Assembly: GCF_002999335.1 (NCBI RefSeq)
Contig: NW_020312092.1
Location: 186,001 to 250,000, forward strand
Direction: 5' to 3'
From: Cyclospora cayetanensis
Lineage: Eukaryota; Apicomplexa; Conoidasida; Eucoccidiorida; Eimeriidae
DNA length: 64,000 nt
Shown: positions 11,883 to 23,193 of the stretch, in pieces
Numbering within the stretch: position 1 is the first letter of the stretch
How the letters are laid out: each line of letters opens with the position of its first letter
The notes under the pieces: model-generated
Seen by the model: the letters and a program-made list of their open reading frames with translations, nothing else
Told to the model about the DNA's origin: nothing
Database searches by the model: none
Program-made: the position numbers and the translations under genes

Positions 11883-14800
11883 TCATTGCCCATCTTCAAC
11901 AGCTTCCTCCGCGAACACATAGTCTGCAGGAAGCAGTCCTTTATTCCGGGAAGCGGCGACCATGTAGCAGATCTTTTGCTGAGCGTTGGGCACGTCCAGT
12001 TCAATCTGCATGCACCAGCAGCAGTGCAGCAACATCCGGGATATTCCAATACACCAGTGTCTGCTCACACTCGCTATTTCTACGAAGCAACGCGCAATTC
12101 AGTGCCCTCGATACAAGCAGCCAAATTCGGCACACAGCACGTAGAACGTACATCCGGAAGCAAGTCTCGAATCTGCGCCAAACCTTGAATAATACACTCC
12201 TGGTCGAGTTCTCCTAGAGCCTGCAACTGCTCGAGAAGTCCTACAACCGCCTGCGCCGCTTGCTCGGGGTCCTTGGACCGCTCCATTGAAAAGATGTAGG
12301 CCTTACGCACCACTTCAGAATCCTGCAGTGCCAGAAAAAGACGTGCGATCACACATACAGCCCAGAACTCGTATACACAAGACCCTCCAGAAAAAAACTA
12401 TGGGGTGGCTCCATGGCCCTGCACGATACAGGGGAAAAAACAGCGTTGCCCTGCCAACAAAGCGCCACGTCATTTCTACAGTTTCAGAGTCAAAAGCTCC
12501 CTAAACCTCACTTGGTCAGGCGCCAGGTTCATGTCGATAATGGTCTTGGCCGCCTCAGCCGCATCAAGTGTATCAAGGTACTTGCGGATACACGCCTTGA
12601 GTTCATGCTTAAAAATGCGAGCTTCACGCATCGTTGGGTCCGTTCCTGTCCAGATCTGCACTTGCATTCACAGCAGCCGCGTGCAACTTTTTATCGCACT
12701 GCACTGCGCAACTGAGCCAAACTCACTTTTCCAGACGGAACGTCAAAATATGTACTTTCCGTAAAGAAGTGCAATCAAAGCTAGCTGACTGCCTTTGCGC
12801 CTACTTGCAAACATGAGCGTCATAAAAAAGCAATATGCCTACGCGCGCGGAACGCGGATCCCCTAATTTGTTCCGTGGATGCCAGAGCCCACAGTGATTT
12901 TATGTACATATATTTACTTATATATAGAACCGCCTTCCTGTACCTTTCTGAAACGTTCGCTGGCTGCCTTCCCTGGCTGTTCGCAAAGCCACTTCTGCGC
13001 CTTCTTGAGGACTTGCATGCCACCTACGCCTCCAAAGTGCAGCCTATACCTATCCCCTAGAAACGCGGGGGGTAAGAGCTCGTCTACCACTGCCCTGGCC
13101 TGCAGCCAAAGAGGAAACATGCAAGGGGGACTGAATACATGCCTTCACAGAAGCGCGGCTCAAGGAAAGTCGCCAACAGCAAAGGGCACGCTCATGTGCA
13201 TGCTCATTGCTGATGGCTCCCGAAATCCCTTGAAGGGCAGCATCCTCGAGAGGGCTCGCAGCACTGAACAACTACTGGCCGTGCTCCCTCTCGTCTGCAT
13301 GGACGTCTACGCGAGGCAGGCAAATCCCAAGCACGGACTCGCACGGAATGTTCACACTGCACACAAATAGAAGGAATTCCCCTTACAAGGCTCTTTGTTA
13401 GGAAATCGTGGGCCTGAGGCACATCCAACGCGAGGTCATCGACTGCCCCAACGAGACGAGAAAATCCAACCTGCAGATCGTCTGGCTTCAGCGTCTTCCC
13501 GTACAGACGGTCTAGGATGTTGCTCGCCAGCTCTCTGTCCCTGAATCGCGCCGCAGAGCAACAGGAAGGTGCCACGCCACCACTTTATAGGCAGGGTGTC
13601 TACGGCAAGGCAGAGGCAGAAGTCTGGGTGTAGAAGTGGAGGGGCTGCTATCTCTCTCTCTCTCTCTATCCGTGGGTTTACTCGCAGCAGACAGAGAACT
13701 GCAAAAAAGGAATTCCTCCAGAAGTGTCAATACACGGCGTCGCACAACTGTGTAACCCTCAGCTGGTGTGCAGCATGCTGAGGGTTACACCTGGAGAGCA
13801 CGACTCTGTATTTTTTAGACATTCTCCAGGTGCAATTGCCACAGCCCTCCCTCACAGGATGCCCAGCAGTCACTAAGGGAGGAATCTCACCGCTAGCCAA
13901 AACTGCTAAGTAAGGCCCCTCAGCACCCTACCTGGGTGCCTTTGAATAAGACGCCACCACGAGCTTCACAACGAATTCGTGCTGGCACAGCGGTTTGTCT
14001 TGTGCGTTGAGGAAGAGCTCCGCCTCCTGGACGCCTTCGCTCTCAAAGACATCCTCTAGAAACTCTGCAAGCGCCGCCTTGAACTCTTGCATCCTGCAAA
14101 AAGAGAATGACGCGTTGGGTGCCCTTCGGAGCCGCTTCTATCACACCCCATGAGGAACCAACAACGCCAGCAGATTCCAGAAAGTCACGGAGATGCTCGA
14201 GCATCAGGGATATGCTTACTGGCGCACGGCTGCCTGCACGACAATGTTGCTCGCAACAACGGCAGGATCCAGTTTTGAGACAAAGGCAGTTGGAAGGCGA
14301 CTGAGAACATCTGCGCCGATGCAGCTGTCGAGAGAGGCGCACTCGATGAAGGCAAACAGCCGACTGGCCACATCCGGCACGTCCTGCAATCCGCACATCA
14401 AAGTAATTGAAGATGAAACTTCGACAAAGATTCCCATTGTACAGGATTTCACGCGCATGCAATACACTATACATGCGAATTGTGATGCTGCACTTTCATA
14501 AAACATGGACAGCCCAAGAATTACACACACACACACACACGACGCAATCTGTGCGAGCTTAGCCCCTCTATTATCTGCTGCTGAATATTCCATGAACGGA
14601 TACGGGTCGAACATATGCCCTTCCAACGGCGTGATCCTGCAATATACATACTGGCTAAAGTAAGAGGGTGGTAGCGGGGGAAGGTGATAAATACATGCCA
14701 CCAAAAGAGGCGCCACATGCGTTTTTCTGTACGCCTATTGGCCGATACAAATCACAGGGAAGGACTATGAACACGTCATACGGATATGACCACATAATCG

Positions 14801-15697
14801 TGCCCCCCTAGAACCACCTGCATACAAGTTCGATATCATCTGTGCTTTGTACGAGTTTCTCGAAAGCTCTGCACAGCTGTTGCCTGGTGAGAAGGCCCTT
14901 GTCAGCGAGGAGGGCGAACTCAGCGCTCATGCGCCGCTGATCTTCAGTGCTCCGATCTAGAGAGGCGCGGACCGCATACACCACGAATGCGTCATGGTAG
15001 CAGCGGCAATCCAGCGCTTGCAGACAGGCGGCGAGGTCTACAGAGTCCGCACACGCGAAGAAAGCTGCAAACAAACGCACAACGCGCTCTCTCCAACGCT
15101 CGACAGCAAGCTTCCTAATGGCTGGATGCGAGCATGCAACAAAAAACTCCGGGCAGCCGCATTCATCTGCGTATTAGATACCGCCTTGTGCCGCGAGGAT
15201 GCCATGCATCACCGTCTCGCCCCATACAGCGGTGCTAATACTGGCGCAAAAAAGGAGGGGCGTGTTTGCGCTTACCCTTGAGCATTTCATCGACGGCAAT
15301 GCGGAACTCTTCCGCAGTCTTTTCCGGCCGTGCGAGACTTCCAGAAGCCCGTGATACAGAAAAGCAGCTCTGGTTGTTTATGGTTGAACGATAGTCGCAA
15401 GCAGCCACTTCTATGACTTGGTAGAAGCAGTTGTCGTCCTGTGCACGACATACGTTACGGGCAAACACGTCGACGTAGCGCAGCAGCAGGAATGATCGAC
15501 CCTAACTGGCACTTAGAAGCCCCTAAGTTGGCATGTATAACCGCGACGAATACGAGAAAAACAAGCACGCGCATCGAGGTTTAGCTCACTTCTCTCTCGC
15601 TGTCATACATGGGATCCTTCGAATCCATGGGCACCGAGTTGCTCTCGAGCTGATCGCGAATCAGGTCGCCCTTACGACTAAGCACCTTGTCTGCCAT
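11883..15697 (-). CDS. PDCD4-like protein with three MA3 domains
   Basis: MA3 domains are helical modules that bind eIF4A; PDCD4-family proteins use tandem MA3 domains to inhibit the helicase and translation. Ten exons join in phase: 15697-15590, 15438-15276, 15064-14826, 14383-14220, 14093-13932, 13540-13387, 13099-12944, 12655-12512, 12322-12152, 12005-11883; 527 residues. MA3-1 starts near residue 75 (EEFRIAVDEMLKAFF) and holds STDDIELDVPDVASRLFAF. MA3-2 follows (MQEFKAALAEFLEDVF, then LQVGFSRLVGAVDDLALDVP). MA3-3 is the C-terminal third (FKHELKACIRKYLDTLD, SEVVRKAYIFSMER, then RDLLPDIELDVPNAQQ). The repeated D-x-x-LDVP signature appears three times. The start is the first ATG in frame (MADKVLSRKG); an upstream exon cannot be excluded. 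Animal PDCD4 has two MA3 domains and plant relatives four, so three is a distinct number. A translational role in the parasite is inference. Confidence 0.87.
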
Positions 15698-18449
15698 CTT
15701 GAAGACACAGAGGACAGGAGGAGGTTGGCGCTCTCTTGCACTGCTGTTGCCTCTGCTGTTGCTGCCGATATGCCACACGAGGACAGAGCAACACTGGTGA
15801 ACGGAAGGAAGATCCAAAAGGCGCTGCCAAGAAGAAAGGGGCTGATTACTCTCTGGCCCCTGTGGCACGCCAGCCCTCCGTCTTGGCCTTCCCCTGAACA
15901 ATGGAGTTGCTACACTGGAGGGGTTCCCTGTCTTTGGTGAACTCCTTGCATGTACCAATCAAGTGCAGGGGAAGCGCAGGGAGAAGCCCCCTCAATTCCC
16001 CTTCTCTCCCCTACTTTCGTTTCTTCTCACCGTCTAGCTCTATGCCCAGTTGCTGACTCCCGCTAGAATGCTGCCCTTCCTGTCTTCGAGCTGTTTCTGC
16101 TGGTTGCCACGCCGCGCCCGATGGCCCTGCGTGGTACCGCGGTCCTCTCCAGTGTGCAGCGTCACAATTCACCTAAAATTAATGTTACAAAAGTGAAAGG
16201 AGGGAGATGGAGCAGCTGGGATATTGGAGTTAAGGAATGTGCAGAGCAATGCCGCCCCGTGGAGAGCCGCGTTAAATAACACACGGATGGAGAGCAAGGT
16301 AATCTGCAATGGCCTCCAACAGTGTGGGGTTCGATCCGAAACTTTAAGGCAAACAGGGAACGGCAGATACAAAGCGACATTCACATGCTGGCTGTCACCC
16401 CACTTCTCCAAGCCCCAGCCACTCCATGGCTGGCTCAGCGCTTACATTCGCCCCCGCGAGAGTACTTATGAACCCTCCGTTGCAAGCTAAAGTAAAGGCG
16501 TAGGGTCAATGCGAACAAACTACCTCTCATCGACTGGGGAAAAGCGAAAATGAAAGTCTACGACAAGCAACAAAGCAGCTACCCACACTACTGACACCAA
16601 CATTGATGGGCAGTACCCTCCCAGGCGCCACACATTGATGGCAAATCACCAATGCAATAAACAGTGAAAATCATTGAGATGAATGCGCTACATGGAGGGC
16701 AGCATGGGATTTGCTCGGGGTTGAACAGGGGATTCCCCAGGTTGGGCACCACTAAGGCGAATCAGAAGGCCTCTGTGGCACCAAGTGGCAACTGTATTGG
16801 AAAACATGGATTTCATGGGGCATACCAGTAACAGGAATTGGAAGCGACCATAAAATGGGCTAAGCAATGTTTAGATTCTCACATTCTGGGCTGCCTCGGA
16901 TACCAGTCTGCACGTGGTTAACCCTTGGCTTGGATGCGTCTACGTTCCCCTGAAGCTTTGGGGGCATGTCTACAACGCTATTCCCACCTATTTACCCCCA
17001 CTGATGGCCCCTGGCAAGTGCTTTTTGCTGTATTAGTGTCACACCGGCCGCCTTCACCCTGAGCCCCTACGACAGAGCGGTTTTGTGGGTCAGGATCGCT
17101 CCACTAACTTTTGTCTACAAAGAAGGGTTGCAAGTGCTGCAAAGTACACCATTAGTGTAGCCGTTGCATGATTAGTAATAAAGTGAACTCTGAATGAGCA
17201 TCCTTTCTTGACTTGGCGTCTTGATCGCTTGATGTAAGGTATTTTGTGGGCACACTTAGCCCAGACAAGATAGAGACGCAATTAAAAGTATTGTGACCTT
17301 CCCTTGGGAACTTCCGCCCTCCCCTACACGCAGCCCTTAGAGCTCGTGACATAATGGGAGACGGACAGCCAGTGTGCACGTAGGTAGCCACAACCTTTAA
17401 GTACTCCGGTGCCTTCACAGCTTGTGGCACACAGCAACTAGCGCACACGCACACAACATTGTGTCTGGTTGGATCGAGCAGGTAATTTCTGTAATGAGGT
17501 AGATATGACAACAGACAATGCAGTCAGTTCATTCTTCATCCATACTTAATTGAGTTTAACTCGTTTACTAGGTGGCAAAGTACAGTTTATATCGCTGCAC
17601 CTTTTTCCGCTCATTTCAAACGCACGCCTACAAGTCCCATGCCTGTACGTCGATACCAGCAACAGAAAGGAAGGGATGCCGCCCCGCGGCCTCTCCCCAA
17701 GAAGGCAGAAACGCGAAAGCCGTGCAAATGAGGAGAATAAAGCGTCTACCGACCGGTCGAGAGAACCAACACGATAAAGGGTGCGCATACTACTTACCAA
17801 CGTTCAAGGAATCAAACCAACATGGCCGCGGCACCATGATGGCTTGCTATCCGTGGAGCGCTAAAATTTGTGAGCGCTCTGTAACGAGAAGACAGAAAAC
17901 AAATGACATAAGCAAACGGAATCATCATTCACACGCCCAGCAGTGGTTTTGCGAGTCGTGAAGCGATCTCTCCATGCAAATGTAGAGAGCGCACGGAGCA
18001 GAGTCGATTTCCAAACTCCCAAAGACGCATATGAAAGAATATGCAGAGAGCATACCTGGGTGTGCCTGCACTGGAATTTGAGTTTAGATATCATCTTAGC
18101 AATAGTGAACGGCGACTTTTAAAGCAATACCCGCACATGAAAGTAGCTATTTAGGGCGCAACATGACGTCCGGACGGACGATTACCAAGGAACGTGCAGA
18201 ACCTCGTCCGTGGAATTTATCGTTGTGAGCCAATCATAGCCAGAAATTCGCTCTTAGGCAACAACACCTGGCACTCTCTTTCATCAGTCACTGAGGCTGG
18301 TATTTCCTGCCTCAGTTCACTAGGACCCCTTGTCCAGTGTGTCCGTGGCGCTCAGAATTCCCAAATTCAGCACATTTATGATTCCCTATGAATCCTCCGC
18401 CTTTACACGAGTCACCTCCCTGCGCGACAAAGTCCGGCAATGTTTACGA
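15698..18449. other. Gene-poor region upstream of the PDCD4-like gene
   Basis: About 2.7 kb with no reading frame that I can link to splice sites or a family. It should hold the promoter of the minus-strand PDCD4-like gene near 15.7-16.2 kb. It contains one copy of a dispersed repeat (17321-17460, listed separately). The rest is unremarkable. Confidence 0.5.
17321..17460 (-). repeat. Dispersed repeat, copy A (inverted relative to copy B)
   Basis: Read on the minus strand, this block aligns with 21791-21913 on the plus strand. Shared words include gacggacagcca and tgcacgtagg, with substitutions and a gap of about a dozen bases. The two copies flank the retrotransposon relic in opposite orientations. 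A short frame through both gives similar peptides (YVHTGCPSPIMSR versus YVHPGCPSPVMSR), but codon use and lack of context do not show it is a gene. Confidence 0.8.
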
Positions 18450-21400
18450 GAGCTTTGTAACTGCTTGAAGAAGCTAGTATTGATAGTTCTGTCGCAGCCC
18501 CAACTTCTAGAGATATCGATAGAGCGAAAACTGGCTCCTGAATGGATGGCGAAGGGTCACACCCATCTGGCGGCACATTTTTTCGTATGGTCATCTGGTA
18601 CACTTTGACTAAGCTTCCGGTCTTCCAGGACCGAATCTCCAGGCTCGAAACACATAACCGAACGTCGTCTATCGTAATTCCATGCTTGGCTCTCTTGCGT
18701 CTTCTGCATGCATTTGCGTGCAGCAGCCCGCTGGTTTCCTTATCTTTTCGCTGCAAAGATGACTGCTGGCCTCGGATTAGCAAGTTCAGGCTTAAATTGA
18801 AGAAGGGCTCCTCACGGTAAACGCGGCATGCGGGAGACCAACACGAAGGCAAGTGTACTCTTATAACAGAAATCTACTCAGCTCAATGAAAACAAGTCAT
18901 TTAAGCCATTGGGGCCGTGTGAGCCTAGGATCGCAAATACCACAGAGGAGTGTGGTTGGAGCTCCTTGCTGGTCTGTCTGCCGCAGGTTGGTTCGCAGTG
19001 GTCATATATTGCCAGCGTGCAAAAGGGCCAAGAAAGCACGGCAGAACTCACTAGCGAACTTTGGATCCCAATTAGCAATGGCACTCCGATGGAATCCGCA
19101 AGGCTTCCAGATATGACCTTCAAAACATTGAATGACTTCTGAATCGTTTCGGAGCCACGGCCAAGGACGACATTGGCACATTTGCCAGGTTTGTCGACAG
19201 CGACGTAGAGGCTATCCTGGCCCTTGACCTCCGCCAGCTCAACAATAAAGCCAATACTCAGATTTGTGTATATCCTTTCAGGAACCGAGTGGCTTTGTAG
19301 AGGTCGAGTCTAGAGAATTCATGTGGCTTCCGCTGCAGACAATCTGGAAACGACAGTGCGTACCCCACTGGCAGGGGACGCATCGCAGGCCACAAAAAAG
19401 GCCTGCGGGAGCTTTTCCACGATATTTATAATTCAACCATGGCCCGAACGAACATGATCCTATGCATTGCGCAAAACAGCACTGCGCAGTGAAGTTGTAA
19501 TTTGCAAGCACAGGAATTATCGCATTGTTTCGAGTTAATGTTAATAATCCACAACACGATAATGTTTCACCCTTCTGCGTATTTTTGAATTTTGAGAATA
19601 ATAGGCGAGAAACGGGCACTAAAGGAACAAGACTCATGCGTTTCTAGTAAAATTCGTGGATCATCACAAACAAGACGGTAGCACTGCTCAACAGTGAAAC
19701 ACTGAGGCGGGATCATCACAAACAAGACGGTAGCACTGCTCAACAGTGAAACACTGAGGCGTAGCGAGAGAACGTCGGCGACGTGGGTGGAGCCTTCCAC
19801 ATACTTCAGTATCAAGTTCTAGTGCAGGAGGCACTTAAGCAAGCGAATACAGTGCACGATTCTCAAATTCCCGTAAACTTATCGTAAGACTGCACTGAAT
19901 GTTGAGTGCCGGTCCTAGGAGTCAAATATCGCCCCCCAAAAAAAGTGCCGGCGTTTTTACGGGCCCCACGGCATTGTAATGAGGTCATTCTACATCACCG
20001 GATTCCGAGGCTTGTTTGGGTGAATGAATAGGGTTAAGCAACAATATTTTGGTTCTTTAGAGAGCCTGTACTTTGCCGGGATAATGCTCACCGGTAAATC
20101 ACTAGCATTGGCTGTTTGGAATTATGACACCAAGAGCCGTGCAGCGCAACTACCAGAGGAGTTGTAACGCGGGCCAGAAGCATCCCTGGTGTGGCATCAG
20201 TCTCCTGTGTCTGTGCCAAGCATTGTCTTCTTACGCAGATCAGTGACAGGAGCAACGATATAAGAAAATCAGTAGACTTGATTTCAGTAATATGATGCAA
20301 GTCCATTGAAATTGACAACGCCGTAGCGAGCACTTAAATGTAATAATCACTGCTTCGTTGCTTCAGCATTTGTAGAGCCTGACTCGTTTCCTGCATTCAA
20401 CACGCGCAATCTCAGGAACGTAAGTGTCCTTGCGCGCAGCAAACAATTGTGTGACTTTACATTCTGCTACTTGTTTCGCAATAGCTGAAGCATACGTCGT
20501 GGGAACTGTAGGTGCTCTTGGAATTCGCTACCAAATTATATTGTGCCATCCATGAAGACCCCCATACATTTTTTCCTTGTAGAATCATATCATTTTCGAA
20601 TAATTTACCGCTACAGTTCCGCTGGGGCATGAGCAATTATTACAGGCATACAGGTTTACTCGTACATGCGAATGTAGCACCATCTAGTGCTTTCATTTAG
20701 GTGATCAAGAATGTGTAAACAGGCGCATGTGAAGTCAAATGTTAAACAGGCTATTGTATGGTACGGTTCCGCAAATTGGATGCCAATATGAGGCATTCAA
20801 AGCATTTGCTATGCAGCTTTCTTCGAAGAGGCTTACCAGTCATGCTATGGCCAAATCTCATTCTTTTTCGGCCCACACACTGGGTCGAATATAACGGCAC
20901 TAGTCGGTTCCTGTACTATGCGTTTTCTCAACGAATCATACGCCCGCTATCCGATCTCATCTTCTTGTCGTGGGAACTCGCGATACCACCGAATATAGCG
21001 TAATATCGACCCGGAAAATAGCTCAATGTGGTATGCTGGACGACCAGCAGGCCAGTCTGCGGACAGACTAACACTTAACACATCCGAAGCCTCTCCCTGT
21101 TTTTTGACCATTCCTGCTGTAGCGTAGGTAGAGTCTATTGCACTCTTAATAGAGAACCGGTTGCAGCGCCAGTATGATGCGACGTGCGCTTGGGACCGTC
21201 TATCCAACCTGCTCTGCTGAATCGCTTACATGGGAGCTCTGTTTCGTACTGTCAAGGTAAGGACTCTACCTCGCTTACCATACATAAGATGAATGGTGTT
21301 AAAGATGCCAAGAGTTGCTTCTTCCTAGCGATTCCATGTGAAATAACCTCCACAGCGCGCCGCTGCCACACCTGCATGGCCACCATTGAGTCACATAGGG

Positions 21401-21690
21401 GAGAGCTAGGATTAACTTATTGTGCATAACTCTCAAACAGAGGATACCGATCATCATACTAGAAACCAAAATCAAATCTGAAGTAGACTCTAGCAGCCCC
21501 AATCTTTGCATCCTGCCTCCCGTTCCCGTAAGTAAACCCGCCTCTGGGATTGTGCTCATAGCAGGCAGATTGCACCTCTGTGCTGAATCCTTAGTGAACA
21601 AATCCACTTTGCATCCACTGTCAAGTAAACATAAGGATACTTGGCCATCAGAATTGGAAGAAACGCTTATCGGGATAAGCTGCACTTTGC
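18450..21690 (-). mobile_element. Decayed Ty3/gypsy-type LTR retrotransposon (pol relic)
   Basis: Read right to left on the minus strand, the fragments appear in Ty3/gypsy pol order. A retropepsin core with LLDSGCKVDLF lies near 21.6 kb. A reverse-transcriptase entry segment (YHIELFSGS) is near 21.03 kb, and a degraded RT KKN..W..HDW segment near 20.87 kb. The C-terminal end of RNase H (LKYVEGSTHVADVLSLR) is near 19.8 kb. An integrase core (SIGFIVELAEVKGQDSL, then VAVDKPGK) is at 19.25 kb with a later ADRQTSKELQ-like segment near 18.97 kb. A post-integrase FEPGDSVL segment with a PFAI motif lies near 18.6 kb. Stops and frameshifts separate the pieces, so it is not functional. I did not find gag or intact LTRs. 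Chromovirus-like LTR elements are known from Eimeria genomes; assignment to that clade is inference, as no chromodomain is clear. Confidence 0.75.
19659..19761. repeat. 52-bp direct tandem duplication inside the relic
   Basis: Two back-to-back, essentially identical 52-base copies (starting gatcatcacaaacaagacgg). They lie just downstream, on the element's strand, of the RNase H remnant. Near-perfect identity inside an otherwise eroded element implies a recent local duplication or an assembly artefact. Confidence 0.9.
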
Positions 21691-21790
21691 CACTTTCTAG
21701 GATGCTAGGGGGAAGAATGAACTAATTTATCTGTATGTATGTCTAGCTGATGGCAGATAGATATCATTTTAATACGGCCACACTCAGTGG

Positions 21791-21913
21791 TGTGTGTGTG
21801 CGCGCTAGTTGCTGCGAAGGACGGGACTGCTTAGAGGGTGTGGTTGCCTACGTGCACCCTGGCTGTCCGTCTCCCGTTATGTCGCGAGATCTGAGGGGCG
21901 GGTGTAGAGGAGG
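21791..21913 (+). repeat. Dispersed repeat, copy B
   Basis: Plus-strand partner of 17321-17460, about 80 percent alike by eye. It begins in a gtgtgtgtg tract and ends near ggtgtagaggagg. It sits immediately outside the high-coordinate end of the retrotransposon relic. Confidence 0.8.
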
Positions 21914-23193
21914 CCATATGCTCCTATCATTCAAGTACACTTCTTTAAAGTCTGGAATATGTGCCTTCTTATGGAGTCCTTTGATAAAAAGTTACACTAC
22001 CCCGCTACTCTTCAGCAATAGCGGCTTACGAACCGCCGAATCCAGCAATCAAGTCTTTCCTTCTTAATGTCATGGTAATTGTGTAGCCAAAACCGTTGAA
22101 TTTTAGTCTGCCCGCTATCCTACACTGGGTCTGCAGGCTTACTGAGTTCTTTAGGTTACTAGTTGAGACAATCCGCATGTAATTGAGTGATTGTTATCCA
22201 CGAGTTACGTTCACAAGTCATACTTATACCAGAGTCTACTCCCGTCCCTAACACACTCTCTCTAATAAACAATGCAGCAATGTCTCCGGCGTAGAGAGCC
22301 TTTATCGGCCGTATTCTTTGCTAGACAGCTCGGGGAATGGAGGGCCCTGACCAGTACGACCACAGTCGTCTAAAGCTCACCCCCAAGAAGCCTTTGGCGC
22401 CTCTTTAGCCCGCAGAAGAATGCTTTTTCTACCCGAGTAAATGCTGCAAGGTGCAGAAATGGACTTTTGGAGTGCCGTTGCACTGCGTTCCTCGCATGGG
22501 CACACACGGTGCCCGAGGCAAGCGATGCAGAATCGCTCTCTGGACCAGTCCTCAGCCCTCAAAGAGGCATACGCACTATTTGAAGCATCTTGTAATAATA
22601 TATGCGCCCAAAATTTACGATGCTCATAGGAGAAAGTGCCCTCTGGGGCCCCTTTCCTCTGGACGCTCCGCCACCCACCCACCCGAACACCGCCTCCACC
22701 AGCCTGCGAGGCACGCAGGGCTGCTGGAGGAGGCTTCGCAGCGATTACTTTGAAATCCCTGTTATTTCCTAGGTAAATGCCTTTTATGCGAGGCCCCCGT
22801 AGACCCTGAAGGGCTGCCGGGCATCTTCTTTCAGGCTACCGCGCGCGTGCAGGAGTTCCCATGCGTGGTTGCTTCGTTTGAGGCGGCTGCTGTGAGTCCA
22901 CAGGGCCCGTACAGCCGGCTGCCCAGCACTGGAGCCCCTTATTTGTGCTGAGGTTTGTGGGATCAGCGCACGCCGCTTGTGCGAGACTTCGTAAGAAGAC
23001 GTTCAATTCGAGGTGAGTCCAAGGAGGCTCCCTACGCGCCCCCTTCCCCCGCCGCAGCATCGCAGTGGGGGCACCTGAGGGCTCAAATTGCGGTGCTATT
23101 CCTCTCGGGAGAAGCCCTCTCCTAGGAGGCAAGCCGCCTCGATTGCTGGCGGCGGGGGCATTCGCGAGCCAGCAGCACCTCCTGTTAGCGAGA
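21914..23193. other. Upstream region of the candidate KNL1 gene
   Basis: About 1.3 kb without a supported gene. An acceptor-like ctttcag at 22,828-22,834 and the open frame from 23,065 leave room for a short 5' exon of the downstream gene, but no ATG-containing exon could be phased. Otherwise this is presumably promoter and 5' UTR. Confidence 0.45.

Noticed and set aside
14570..14640. Additional PDCD4-like exon (ITPLEGHMFDPYPFMEY)
   Set aside because: Direct splicing of 14826 to 14383 restores the perfect MA3 motif DDIELDVPD, leaving no place for it.
17321..21913. Flanking repeats as LTRs of the retroelement
   Set aside because: The two copies are inverted, not direct, and lie about 1 kb outside the integrase side; they do not fit LTR geometry.
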